64,000 nucleotides of DNA, from positions 50,246,433 to 50,310,432 of the forward strand of contig CM068586.1 of assembly GCA_035048485.1 (NCBI GenBank). Direction: 5' to 3'. This stretch comes from Pteria penguin (taxonomy: Eukaryota > Mollusca > Bivalvia > Pterioida > Pteriidae). Positions 35,701 to 47,200 of the stretch are shown here, piece after piece. Position 1 is the stretch's first letter. Each line of letters begins with the position of its first letter. A program made the position numbers and the translations under genes. A model generated the notes under the pieces. It had not been told where the DNA came from. It searched no databases and worked only from the letters and a program-made list of their open reading frames with translations.

Positions 35701-37990
35701 TCATGCTTAGCTCTGTCTCTAGATGGTTGGCTGGTGTTTTCTATAAGATCATCTCCCTCATCCTTAGCTCTGTCTCTAGATGGTTGGTTGGCGTTTTCTA
35801 TAAGATCATCTCCCTCAGGCTTAGCTCTGTGTCTAGATGGTTGGCTGGTGTTTTCTATAAGATCATCTCCCTCATGCTTAGCTCTGTCTCTAGATGGTTG
35901 ACTGGCTTTTTTTATAAGATCATCTCCCTCATGCTTGGCTCTGTCTCTAGATGGTTGGCTGGTGTTTTCTATAAGATCATCTCCCTCATGCTTAGCTCTG
36001 TCTCTAGATGGTTGGCTGGCGTTTTCTATAAGATCACCTCCCTCAGGCTTAGCTCTGTCTCCAGATGGTTGGCTGGTGTTTTCTATAAGATTACCTCCCT
36101 CATGCTTAGCTCTGTCTCTAGATGGTTGGCTGGTGTTTTCTATAAGATCATCTCCCTCATGCTTAGCTCTGTCTCTAGATGGTTGGCTGGCGTTTTTTAT
36201 GAGATCACTTCCCTCATGCTTAGCTCTGTCTTTAGATGGTTGGCTGGTGTTTTCTATAAGATCATCTCCCTCATGCTTAGCTCTGTCTCTAGATGGTTGA
36301 CTGGCTTTTTCTATAATATCACCTCCCTCATGCTTAGCTCTGTCTCTAGATGGTTGGCTGGTGTTTTCTATAAGATCATCTCCCTCAGGCTTAGCTCTGT
36401 CTCTAGATGGTTGGCTGGCGTTTTCTATAAGATCACCTCCCTCATGCTTAGCTCTGTCTCTAGATGGTTGGCTGGCTTTTTCTATAAGATCATCTCCCTC
36501 ATGCTTAGCTCTGTCTCTAGATGGTTGGCTGGTGTTTTCTATAAGATCATCTCCCTCATCCTTAGCTCTTTCTCTAGATTGTTGGCTGGCTTTTTCTATA
36601 AGATCATCTCCCTCATGCTTAGCTCTGTCTCTAGATGGTTGGCTGGTGTTTTCTATAAGATCATCTCCCTCATGCTTAGCTCTGTCTCTAGATTGTTGGC
36701 TGGCGTTTTCTCTAAGATCATCTCCCTCATGCTTAGCTCTGTCTCTAGATGGTTGGTTGGCGTTTTCTATAAGATCACCTCCCTCAGGCTTAGCTCTGTC
36801 TCTAGATGGTTGGCTGGTGTTTTCTATAAGATCATCTCCCTCATCCTTAGCTCAGTCTCTAGATGGTTGGCAGGTGTTTTCTGTAAGATCATCTCCCTCA
36901 TACTTAGCTCTGTCTCTAGACGGTTGGCTGGTGTTTTCTATAAGATTACCTCCCTCATGCTTAGCTCTGTCTCTAGATGGTTGGCTGGTGTTTTCTATAA
37001 GATCATCTCCCTCATGCTTAGCTCTGTCTCTAGATGGTTGGCTGGTGTTTTCTATAAGATCACCTCCCTCAGGCTTAGCTCTGTCTCTAGATGGTTGGCT
37101 GGCGTTTTCTATAAGATCACCTCCCTCATGCTTAGCTCTGTCTCTAGATGGTTGGCTAGCTCTGTCTATAAGATCACCTCCCTCATGCTTAGCTCTGTCT
37201 CTAGATGGTTGGCTGGTGTTTTCTATGGCGTTTTCTATAAGATCATCTCCCTCATGCTTAGCTCTGTCTCTAGATGGTTGACTGGCTTTTTCTATAATAT
37301 CACCTCCCTCATGCTTAGCTCTGTCTCTAGATGGTTGGCTGGTGTTTTCTATGGCGTTTTCTATAAGATCATCTCCCTCATGCTTAGCTCTGTCTCTAGA
37401 TGGTTGGCTGGTGTTTTCTATAAGATCATCTCCCTCATGCTTAGCTCTGTCTCTAGATGGTTGGCTGGCGTTTTCTATAAGATCATCTCCCTCATGCTTA
37501 GCTCTGTCTCTAGATGGTTGGCTGGCGTTTTCTATAAGATCATCTCCCTCATGCTTAGCTCTGTCTCTAGATGGTTGGCTGGCGTTTTCTTTAAGATCAT
37601 CTCCCTCATGCTTAGCTCTGTCTCTAGACGGTTGGCTAGCTCTATCTATAAGATCACCTCCCTCATGCTTAGCTCTGTCTCTAGATGGTTGGCTGGCGTT
37701 TTCTATAAGATCATCTCCCTCAAGCTTAGCTCTGTCTCTAGATGGTTGGCTGGCTCTATATATAAGATCACCTCCCTCATGCTTAGCTCTGTCTCTAGAC
37801 GGTTGGCTAGCTCTATCTATAAGATCATCTCCCTCATGCTTAGCTCTGTCTCTAGACGGTTGGCTAGCTCTATCTATAAGATCATCTCCCTCATGCTTAG
37901 CTCTGTCTCTAGACGGTTGGCTAGCTCTATCTATAAGATCACCTCCTTTATGGTTAGTTCTGTCTCTAGATTGTTAGCTAGCTTTTCCTG
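32745..37990 (+). repeat. 57-bp satellite array, ~92 copies, near-continuous open frame
   Basis: The unit, written in pieces, is CTGTCTCTAGATGGTTGGCT, GGTGTTTTCTATAAGATCAT and CTCCCTCATGCTTAGCT. It runs 5.2 kb almost without length change; two copies near 37222 and 37352 carry the same 12-bp insertion. The left third mixes TCTATATATAATATCACC units. From about 34.2 kb the TTTTCTATAAGATCATC form dominates, and at the right end (37.6-37.95 kb) CTCTATCTATAAG appears. Since 57 is a multiple of three, the frame from ATG 32739 stays open to 38003 except for TAG at 34185 and TGA at 35154, both at the TGG codon. The peptide is a 19-residue hydrophobic repeat, MLSSVSRWLAGVFYKIISL. A second forward frame is also open over long stretches. 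With no splice, promoter or homology support I call it a satellite. Confidence 0.97.
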
Positions 37991-38028
37991 TACGATTCCG
38001 TAAATATCATTACAATAGGAGCTTTTTA

Positions 38029-38380
38029 TGTCCCCGGATCGATAGATCGGGGGCATACTGTTTATGAATTGTCTGTCTGTTTGTTTGTCTGTCTGTTACC
38101 AATTTTTACTTTCGGAATTAAACCGTGAGAGATAGAAACTTCGTATCTTGCATGCATGCTGCACTAGTAAAGCACTTTCAATTTATAACAAGGTCATTGA
38201 CCTCGTGACCTTGACCGTGACCTATGACCTACATTTAAGAAAATTTAACATTGGTTATAAGTTTTTAATTGTAAGAGGTAGTGCTTTCATATTTCATATG
38301 TATCTTCTTTGTAACGAGACCTTTCCGTCGCTACAGTAATTGTTGACCTCGTGACCTTGCTATAAACATGAAAACGGAAT
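38029..38380. mobile_element. End of a dispersed mollusc-type element with TGACCT clusters
   Basis: It begins with a palindromic end, GTCCCCGGATCGATAGATCG then GGGGCAT (38030-38056), followed by GTCTGTCTGTTTGTTTGTCT. It continues into TTGACCTCGTGACCTTGACC, and the same TTGACCTCGTGACCTTG returns at 38343. This layout matches a repeat type I associate with bivalve genomes. The right end is not resolved. The 63-codon frame here is incidental. Confidence 0.5.
38191..38230. promoter_or_regulatory. Cluster of nuclear-receptor half sites
   Basis: AGGTCATTGACCT (38191-38203) is a perfect IR1 palindrome. It is followed by TGACCTTGA (38206-38214, the extended monomer site of ERR/FTZ-F1 type) and TGACCT at 38218 and 38225. 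The cluster belongs to a repeat, so it may be a by-product of repeat sequence. Confidence 0.35.
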
Positions 38381-39304
38381 TTAGAATACATCTAACTAAA
38401 ATCGATATCCCAATTACACAGTATCCCATTACCGTGTGGACGAAACTGCGTTTCCACGAGATCCGATATTGTGCCCAATGGAATAGAATGCCAGGAAAAC
38501 TGTAAGACGGAAAAGAAATGTGAAAGCGACAAGACCAGAACATAGTAATTTCTGTGTCCGGGGTTAAAAACTAAGAAAATACTTATCTCATGTTTTATAA
38601 GAACTTTCTATTAAATGATGACACAACAACTGGGATTTGGATTTTATTGAGTTTTCGTCTGTTCATAAATAAAATTAAGCCATTATGCATAACGATCTAT
38701 TTGAAAGTTTGACAATGGAATGAATTAAATTGAAATAATGGACTTAAGTATTTTCTCAGTTTATAATCCCGAATTTAGAAATAGATCCAAAGCAAAATTC
38801 TTTACCTAGATCCCAACAGAGACATGTTTACATGTATATATGTCTCTGATCCCAAGAATACACAAACGATGTCTTGTTTTCGATTTAATAAGACGATTAA
38901 AATATTGAAATCACACAGAAGTATAACTTGACGATAAGAGGAGCTGATGACTTACTGAAAACAGTAAGAAACAAACTGCGATATTATATACTACATATTT
39001 CAAAGAGAGACACCAGAGTAATTCGAATTGTGGTATCAATAACTTATTCAAAGATAACTGTTAGATCAAATTTGTCATAACATTTTGTAAATGTAATTTC
39101 TTAACGTTCTTTACATAATCGCATAACTGACATTAAACATTTTCCTATTGAGGTATCACAAACCGCAATGTCGATACCCTGCTTGTGGACAGTTAGTACC
39201 CGAGGTTATCATCTGCCCAGTGTTCCGTACTTCGGTACTGACATGTTATAAATGATTTGAAAATTTTACAGTAATTTAAGTGGTAAACTGTTTTAAACAA
39301 AGTA

Positions 39305-39342
39305 GTATCTCCCTCATGCATAGCTCTGCTTTCAAATGGGTA
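39305..39342 (+). repeat. Orphan monomer of the 57-bp satellite
   Basis: ATCTCCCTCATGCATAGCTC followed by TGCTTTCAAATGGG matches about 34 bp of the satellite unit (ATCTCCCTCATGCTTAGCTC, TGTCTCTAGATGGT), 1.3 kb beyond the array end. Confidence 0.7.
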
Positions 39343-39679
39343 CTCTCTGTTCATATTTGGTAACTGGGTTTCTCGTCATATATTTGGACTTCTTCAGTTC
39401 CGGTCTTGAGCATTACTGGAGACATAATTTGAAGAAATATGATGCAATGAGTTAATACATGTGCATACATATATAAAATATTCTCATAGTTACATTTAAA
39501 AGAAAGGACAATAGACCTATCGAAGCCAAATAGCAAACATCGTGACGGAGAAGTATAGCAACAAGCAGATTAAGAAAATATAGAGCATTCAAATGTTTGA
39601 TCATAGTGTACTTGCGATACCCAACTTAGGACGGTCAATTAAAGTAGTGTATGAAAATAAAGGTTCATGACTACAGACA

Positions 39680-39805
39680 GATAAGATTAATTCAATATTA
39701 ATTAGGACAATTAATTCATTTTTGAATAGTATGATCAATTCAACATAAATAATAATGATGAATTCAATGTTAATTAGGATGATTAATTCAATGTTAATTT
39801 TGATG
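39680..39805. repeat. Degenerate ~24-30-bp repeat (ATTAATTCAATGTTAATTAG)
   Basis: Four to five loose copies of GATTAATTCAATGTTAATTA, the last two nearly identical. Confidence 0.65.
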
Positions 39806-40264
39806 ATGCAATCTTGAGCATTTCAACCGTTATCACGTAAGCCGTCATAAAGGCACATCAAGATAAGCAATTAAAGGCTGACAGAAGAAAATCAGCATCG
39901 CGTTTCAGAAAGGTAGTCATCTTGCAAGAATTTCGCAATCGCCGTACGATAACTCTGATAAATTCCTATTTAAAACTTTTCTGATTGACGTCGTGTTTAT
40001 TTCTCTGGTAAGACGGAATTGTTTTTCATTGGCATTTCAAATATTGACACATTAAGTAGAATGGAGAAATCTTAAAAAGGTCAATGCTTCGTACATCTTG
40101 AGAGCATAATCGCTTGTGTAAACAGACGAAAGTTTCGAATTAACGGGAGATAACTTAGACAATAAACAGAACAAAATCGAACACGCAGAGAGGCAAAGAA
40201 CATTATCAGGGAGATGGACAGGCTTCAGCATCTGTTAGAATGTTGATCAGGAAGAAAAACATAT

Positions 40265-40350
40265 CAATGGGCGAGTGGTATGAGAGTGTTCTGTTCTCAT
40301 TCGAAAGGTCGCGAGTTCAAACCGTTTTCATCCGATGATTGAAAAGAAGA
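40265..40350 (+). mobile_element. Possible SINE head fragment
   Basis: GGCGAGTGGTATGAGAGTG resembles a pol III A box and GGTCGCGAGTTCAAACC a B box, at about 45-bp spacing, followed by TTCATCCGATGA as in the SINE. The rest of the SINE is not recognisable. Confidence 0.45.
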
Positions 40351-41335
40351 GCAGATTGCACGTCACCGCGGATCCAAGATTTTAGAAATTTGGTATAGAG
40401 GGCGAAACATTAGAGAGAATAAGATATTCATTAAAACTTAATGTACCACAGAGAATTTTATTTCTGGGATATCATCTATATTACCAATTCTAACTGAAAT
40501 CACATCATATTTGATTTTATCGAAAGCATTGAAGATTCCCTTCATATTCCTATTGTAAAGGCGATTCTTTGTCGTTATGTATTATTTATAAACGAACGTT
40601 AAAAGTTTTGTTCTTCTCTTGTTAGAATAGTGGCAAACTGAGGAAAGATGCGACAACTGATCTTGAATTTCCTTCCACCCATCTATTATAACATGAAGTG
40701 AGTGCAAATCACCAACCACACCTTGTAAGTCACACTAGACTGAAAATGGACCCTTTTGTGTGTTTTTCTTCTTTTTTTTTCATTTCACTCAAAATCATGG
40801 AAAACACTAATCCACTCATATAGAACACGATACTTCAAGAAAGGGGAGGGTGGTTTTCGATCAACCACTGTAGGCTTAACATCGATCGGTTATGAAGAGA
40901 ATAAAGTCACCTGTCATTGTTGCTTGACATCCAAACGGCTCATTAGCTGGTCATCTTCTGGCAAAAAGTCTGAAATCTCCCATTGACGTGTCACTATGTC
41001 CAGACAAGACCCATCAACACCGGCTAATGCGAGATGGTTGCCAAGTCATGAAAGCGCTTATCAGTCATCACGATTATACTTACGTCGTAAAGAATTATAT
41101 TGACGCGGATTATGAGAGCTGTTCAATTCCTGGGATGTTCATGTCTTGTATCTACATACCAAAGAATCCGTCGTTGTCTCTCCGCCTCACCTCCGTAGGA
41201 TGATAAAGTGAATACATGTATGATGATTTTTATTGGAACAAATATCAACATTCTACAAAAATAGTAACAAAGCAAGGCGATCCCTGCAACAGCAACAAAC
41301 AACAGCAGTGGCGGCAACGACGAATAAACGATTAA
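40351..41335. other. Single-copy DNA, no gene recognised
   Basis: Three short frames (40756-40986, 40988-41203 and minus 41123-41317) have no recognisable domain. Nothing else is seen. Confidence 0.45.
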
Positions 41336-41465
41336 ATAAATAAATAAATAAATAATAGATCGATAAATAAATAGTTAAATAAATAAGGAAATAAATAAAT
41401 AAACAGATAAGATAATACATAAAAACACCCTTTCCAAAAAAAAAAAAAAAAAAAAAAAAGAAAAA
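41336..41465. repeat. (AAAT)n microsatellite and A run
   Basis: Imperfect AAAT tetranucleotides to about 41405, then a 22-base A run at 41439-41459. Confidence 0.9.
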
Positions 41466-41519
41466 ATAAAGCCAAGCAAAATTATATCATGAGCGCGGAA
41501 GTTATATTTCTGTTCTTGG

Positions 41520-42075
41520 TGAGCCAGAGTGGTTTTCCATCCTCCACATATTCCCCTCTCTATCCCCTCTATCCCTTTCCTCCTCCTTCCTCTGCCAGAG
41601 TATCACCTCTGCTCCCCTTTCTCATCCCTTCTCGCCACTGTTCTTCCTCTACTTCCACCTTCTGCCCATCTGACATCTCTGCTACATTGTCTCATGCTTT
41701 CCTCCTTGTTTTGCCCAGCTGACACGACACCTTTCCCTGCCTTTTTCCAACCCCTCTGTACCCATTCCCCCTTTTTCTGTCTGGTGGTCACCTCTCCCTT
41801 CCTTTCTCACCCTTTTTCATCACTTCTCTCCCATTTCCGTCTCCTCTGCCAGGCGGTTACTTCTGTCTCCCTTTTTGCCCCTTTTCACCACTTCTTTACC
41901 TTTTCTTCCTTCCTTTTTGTCTCCCTTTTCGCCACTTCTTTCCCCTTTCCTCAGCTTTCTGCCAGGCTGTTACCTCTACCTCCTCTTTTTCGTCCCCTTT
42001 CCACCATTTCTCTCCCCTTTCCTCCACTTTCTTCCCGGCTGTCTCCGCTCCCTACCCTTTCCAGTCCGTCTGTGT
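41520..42075. repeat. Polypyrimidine tract with degenerate repeats
   Basis: More than 500 bp in which the + strand is mostly C and T (CTCCCTTTTCGCC, CCTCCACTTTC and similar phrases recur every ~60-70 bp). The long frames here (e.g. 41529-42092) encode Ser/Pro/Phe/Leu-rich low-complexity peptides and reflect composition. Such strand asymmetry favours triplex DNA. Confidence 0.75.
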
Positions 42076-42119
42076 ACCCCCATACGTTATAGTTATAATG
42101 TGTTTTTACAATAGAAACC

Positions 42120-42744
42120 GCTTCGTATACCCTAGAAATCTATACACATTTAGTAGACATTTCTCTGACTGTAGTTCGGTTGAGCGTCACGGTATTTCGT
42201 ATTATAATTGACATTGTTGGAAACGGTAAAATTGTATTTGTTGCACATCCAATAATGTAAAAACTTCTTTCTTGCTCAGAAGAATTAACGAGAAAAGCCA
42301 TTACTGGAAATGTCAAGAAAGATCTATTTGATACAATCCTTGCTTAACATCACAAGCGCCGACTGCCACATTACGTAATATTTTCAAATATTCCTACATC
42401 GAGACAAAAGTTATTAATTTCACTGGAGAATGAAATTCAAAATATCTTAATTACAGCTTCGTGGTGTAGAGTGGAATCATTTTTATATGAAAATATTATT
42501 ATGTTGGAATAATTTTTATATAAAAATATCATAATGTTAGATTTTTCATTTTAATCAATATATGGATTAATGGGTAGATGGATAATTAATTAAATTAATA
42601 ATGATTACAAATATAAAACTTAAATTAATTTTAAAATTACATGATTTAAACAATTTTGATGAAAATTTGATAGACTCCAGTTTCACCTTTAAGAGACTGG
42701 GCAATTGAAATCATGTTTACGTCAAAGATTCCAGTCTTGGTAAG
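42120..42744. other. Single-copy AT-rich DNA
   Basis: A short imperfect repeat (TTTTTATA(T/A)(G/A)AAAATAT, 42480 and 42515) is the only structure seen. Confidence 0.45.
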
Positions 42745-43036
42745 CTTGTATAGATTAGTGGTTGATGTGCTCGGCTTGTGATCGAGAGGTCCCGGGTTCG
42801 ACTCCCACCGGATGAGACAGTAAAAACCAAAATAGTGTCACGGTATGCGTGGCAAGTAAAAATCCCTCACTGCTTCTGGTGGGTCCGTTGGCGTGGCACG
42901 AAAAAGATCCCTCACTGCTTCTGGTGGGTCCGTTGCACCGTTGCGAAGGTGTAAATTTCTGTTCATTACATCAGACAGACGTCGTCACTATAAACGTGAA
43001 ATAATCATGGTGACGTAAAACAACACATCAATCGAA
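42745..43036 (+). mobile_element. tRNA-derived SINE with a 45-bp internal duplication
   Basis: The A box lies in AGATTAGTGGTTGATGTG (from 42752) and the B box in GGGTTCGACTCCC (42794). GATGAGACAGTAAAAACC, GTGTCACGGTATGCGTGGCA, ACTGCTTCTGGTGGGTCCGT and AAACGTGAAATAATCATGGT follow, then GACGTAAAAC and a short CATCAATCGAATC tail. ATCCCTCACTGCTTCTGGTG occurs at 42862 and 42907, so one 45-bp segment is duplicated in tandem. The order of domains matches the other SINE copies. Confidence 0.88.
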
Positions 43037-43039
43037 TCT

Positions 43040-43864
43040 CGTCTATGTCGTAACGTCAATATCTTATGAGAAGAAGATTTGTCCACACTCCAGCTGTGTA
43101 AAAACACGTTAAAGACATAAGAGCTGTTATTTTCAAATAAAATTTTATTCTCTTAAATTACCACATGATTGAATAACTTGATATAGACAACAAGCACATG
43201 CTCTTAGCATTACCACATAATTAACGTTTAGTTTTGCGTGTTTTGATATGAATTAGTTTGAGATGATAAAAATTCAACATTGCCTGTAGAGACGCATAAC
43301 AAGGCTTCGGCTTTGTAAATGATCGGATATTGGTGCATTTTAGGTAAATCTGACAGATTTTTTATGCCTTTAATGATTAATGAAAAATATGTACACCACA
43401 AAGAATACCATATTGTACTTGACCCAAGAGTAATCTACCCCTTTCTGCACTACAGGGTGTGATGACACCGCGTTCTGATTCTACCAGGATAACTCTGCTG
43501 TCTTTCTAATTTATTTTCAGTCTCCCGATTTGATTGATGGTTACAAACAAAATCTCAAAAACATGCAGATACTATCAGAGTTCGTGAAATAGGCCAAAGA
43601 AAACTGGGAACACAAGGGGAAATAATAATGATAATAGTAAGGTCTCTGTATTGGATTGTGTTGAAATAGTGAAAAAAGGGGTGAGAGTATTCAAGTACAG
43701 GATGTGATAAAAATTGTAAAAGATTATTTGTCTTATACGACGGTGTTGTTTTCGATGTTGACGTGATAGTATCGCGCTAACTTCAAATCTACGCCAAGAT
43801 ATAGGACGGAGAATGTATATGGCAAGGTACATGTACATATATAATTCACGTGTTGTAACACATG
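43040..43864. other. Single-copy DNA, no gene recognised
   Basis: The minus-strand frame at 43575-43886 has no known domain. Nothing else is supported. Confidence 0.45.
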
Positions 43865-46185
43865 TATTATACAGGTAACATGTCATACTTAATACACATA
43901 TTAAGACACATAGATAACACTTTATGTATGTCTACTGCAGTATGTCATACTTAACACATACATTCAGACACATAGATAACACTTTATGTATGTCTACTGC
44001 AGTATGTCATACTTAATACACATATTAAGACACATAGATAACACTTTATGTATGTCTACTGCAGTATGTCATACTTTACACACACATTCAGGCACATAGA
44101 TAACACTTTATGTATGTCTACTGCAGTATGTTATACTTAAAACACACATTAAGACACATAGATAACATATTATGTATGTCTACTGCAGTATGTTATACTT
44201 AAAACACACATTAAGACACATAGATAACGCTTTATGTATGTCTACTGCAGTATGTCATACTTAACACACACATTAAGACACATAGATAACACTTTATGTA
44301 TGTCTACTGCAGTATGTTATACTTAAAACACACATTAAGACACATAGATAACACTTTATGTATGTCTACTGCAGTATGTCATACTTAATACACATATTAA
44401 GACACATAGATAACACTTTATGTATGTCTACTGCAGTATGTCATACTTTACACACACATTCAGGCACATAGATAACACTTTAAGTATGTCTACTGCAGTA
44501 TGTTATACTTAAAACACACATTAAGACACATAGATAACATATTATGTATGTCTACTGCAGTATGTTATACTTAAAACACACATTAAGACACATAGATAAC
44601 GCTTTATGTATGTCTACTGCAGTATGTCATACTTAACACACACATTAAGACACATAGATAACACTTTATGTATGTCTACTGCAGTATGTCATACTTAACA
44701 CACACATTAAGACACACAGATAACACTTTATGTATGTCTACTGCAGTATGTCATACTTAATACACATATTAAGACACATAGATAACACTTTATGTATGTC
44801 TACTGCAGTATGTCATACTTTACACACACATTCAGGCACATAGATAACACTTTATGTATGTCTACTGCAGTATGTTATACTTAAAACACACATTAAGACA
44901 CATAGATAACATATTATGTATGTCTACTGCAGTATGTTATACTTAAAACACACATTAAGACACATAGATAACGCTTTATGTATGTCTACTGCAGTATGTC
45001 ATACTTAACACACACATTAAGACACATAGATAACACTTTATGTATGTCTACTGCAGTATGTTATACTTAAAACACACATTAAGACACATAGATAACGCTT
45101 TATGTATGTCTACTGCAGTATGTCATACTTAACACACACATTAAGACACATAGATAACACTTTATGTATGTCTACTGCAGTATGTCATACTTAACACACA
45201 CATTAAGACACACAGATAACACTTTATGTATGTCTACTGCAGTATGTCATACTTAATACACATATTAAGACACATAGATAACACTTTATGTATGTCTACT
45301 GCAGTATGTCATACTTTACACACACATTCAGGCACATAGATAACACTTTATGTATGTCTACTGCAGTATGTTATACTTAAAACACACATTAAGACACATA
45401 GATAACATATTATGTATGTCTACTGCAGTATGTTATACTTAAAACACACATTAAGACACATAGATAACGCTTTATGTATGTCTACTGCAGTATGTCATAC
45501 TTAACACACACATTAAGACACATAGATAACACTTTATGTATGTCTACTGCAGTATGTTATACTTAAAACACACATTAAGACACATAGATAACACTTTATG
45601 TATGTCTACTGCAGTATGTCATACTTAATACACATATTAAGACACATAGATAACACTTTATGTATGTCTACTGCAGTATGTCATACTTTACACACACATT
45701 CAGGCACATAGATAACACTTTAAGTATGTCTACTGCAGTATGTTATACTTAAAACACACATTAAGACACATAGATAACATATTATGTATGTCTACTGCAG
45801 TATGTTATACTTAAAACACACATTAAGACACATAGATAACGCTTTATGTATGTCTACTGCAGTATGTCATACTTAACACACACATTAAGACACATAGATA
45901 ACACTTTATGTATGTCTACTGCAGTATGTCATACTTAACACACACATTAAGACACACAGATAACACTTTATGTATGTCTACTGCAGTATGTCATACTTAA
46001 CACACACATTAAGACACATAGATAACACTTTATGTATGTCTACTGCAGTATGTCATACTTAACACACAAATTCAGACAAATAGATAACACTCTATGTATG
46101 TCTATTGCAGTATGTCATACTTAATACACACTTAAGACAACCAGATAACACTCTATGTATGACTACTGCAGTATGTCATAGTATG
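43865..46185. repeat. 62-bp PstI-type satellite, ~37 copies, higher-order structure
   Basis: The unit is CATACTTAACACACACATTA, AGACACATAGATAACACTTT and ATGTATGTCTACTGCAGTATGT. Every copy except decayed edge ones holds CTGCAG, a PstI site, within the palindrome TACTGCAGTA. Variant copies mark higher-order repeats: the TTTACACACACATTCAGGCA type occurs at about 44071, 44443, 44815, 45311 and 45683, i.e. 372, 372, 496 and 372 bp apart (6, 6, 8 and 6 units). The rare ACTTTAAGTATG change is found only in the copies at 44443 and 45683, 1240 bp (20 units) apart. Confidence 0.97.
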
Positions 46186-46189
46186 ACGG

Positions 46190-47089
46190 AGTACAGTGCA
46201 GTTCATGTCAAATTAATCAGTACTGATATTATATAACGTAGAACCGAATTCTTAAGACTTCTACAGTTTTAGCTTTGTATGTCATATTATTTTAAGCTGC
46301 TCTAGAGAAATTTCAAACGATTACGATTTTTTCTACATGTAACAACCGACTATAGAGCAAAACTGATGTTTTACACCCATTGAACGTGGAAGACTGGAAT
46401 CATATATGGCGGGTGTAACTAACCGACGGGAGATCCTTACTCGTCCTGGGATTGCATCGTTTTCTAGGATCCCACTTCAACTTATACTACATTTGACCGC
46501 CTTAGTCTTACTACATACTAAGCATTGATGTACTGTACAGTCTCAGCCTGTCATGCCCATAGGTTTTCCATGTTGTCCGGTTGAAGTGTTTGGTTGTGAT
46601 GTTTCGAAAAAGACGCAAATTTGGCACTTTTACCGTTTTATTTCATTTACTTCCCCATAATACACTTTAGAAAGTACTTGAAGTATACAGGATGAATGTT
46701 GTTGTTTTTTTGTTTTGTTTTTTTTTTTTAAACGCTTAATATTATACTTGTATGCTGGCAGCATTTGCAAACTTTTTCTCACATGAAATAGATTTGAGAA
46801 CATACATACTTGTAGTATTTTATCGCACCATATGCGCATTTCAATAACTTATGTCTCTCGGGTGAAACCCAAAGTCCAACCTGTGGTAATGCGAAAAATT
46901 TGAAGACCAAACCAATTACAACATTGACCTAAAGTAAAAACTACAAACCCATTCAAGGACACAGGTATGTATCAGGGAGAAATTCTAAGTTGTAGAACAA
47001 TTTAAAAACTTTTATCACATTAAATTTTGAAGTTCATTTTTAAGATTTAGTACAGAAGCGCTGTATCAATGAATAATCTTTTTAAATGC
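46190..47089. other. Single-copy AT-rich DNA
   Basis: No gene, array or mobile element is recognised. Confidence 0.45.
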
Positions 47090-47200
47090 TAACCCAAAAG
47101 ACAAAATACCCACAATTCGCTTTCGGGGCTCGAACCTGGGACCTCTCCGTTTAGAAATGAACACGCTTCAGACTGAACTCGTGCGTTCGCATTCCCGTAC
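47090..47200 (-). mobile_element. B-box-bearing fragment, possible SINE remnant
   Basis: On the minus strand GGTCCCAGGTTCGAGCCCCG is a clean tRNA T-arm/B-box motif. The A box and downstream SINE blocks are not recognisable, so this may be a different or very old tRNA-derived element. Confidence 0.4.

Larger units (their letters stand above)
38381..40264. other. AT-rich DNA, no gene recognised
   Basis: Contains an orphan 57-bp monomer (39305-39342) and a degenerate repeat at 39680-39805. No gene is supported. Confidence 0.5.

Noticed and set aside
38029..38580. Complete DNA transposon starting at 38030
   Set aside because: I could not find a matching inverted right end. GTGTCCGGGG at 38547 is not the inverse of the left end.
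41529..42092. 187-codon Ser/Pro/Leu/Phe-rich frame
   Set aside because: Low-complexity translation of a polypyrimidine tract, with several frames open together.
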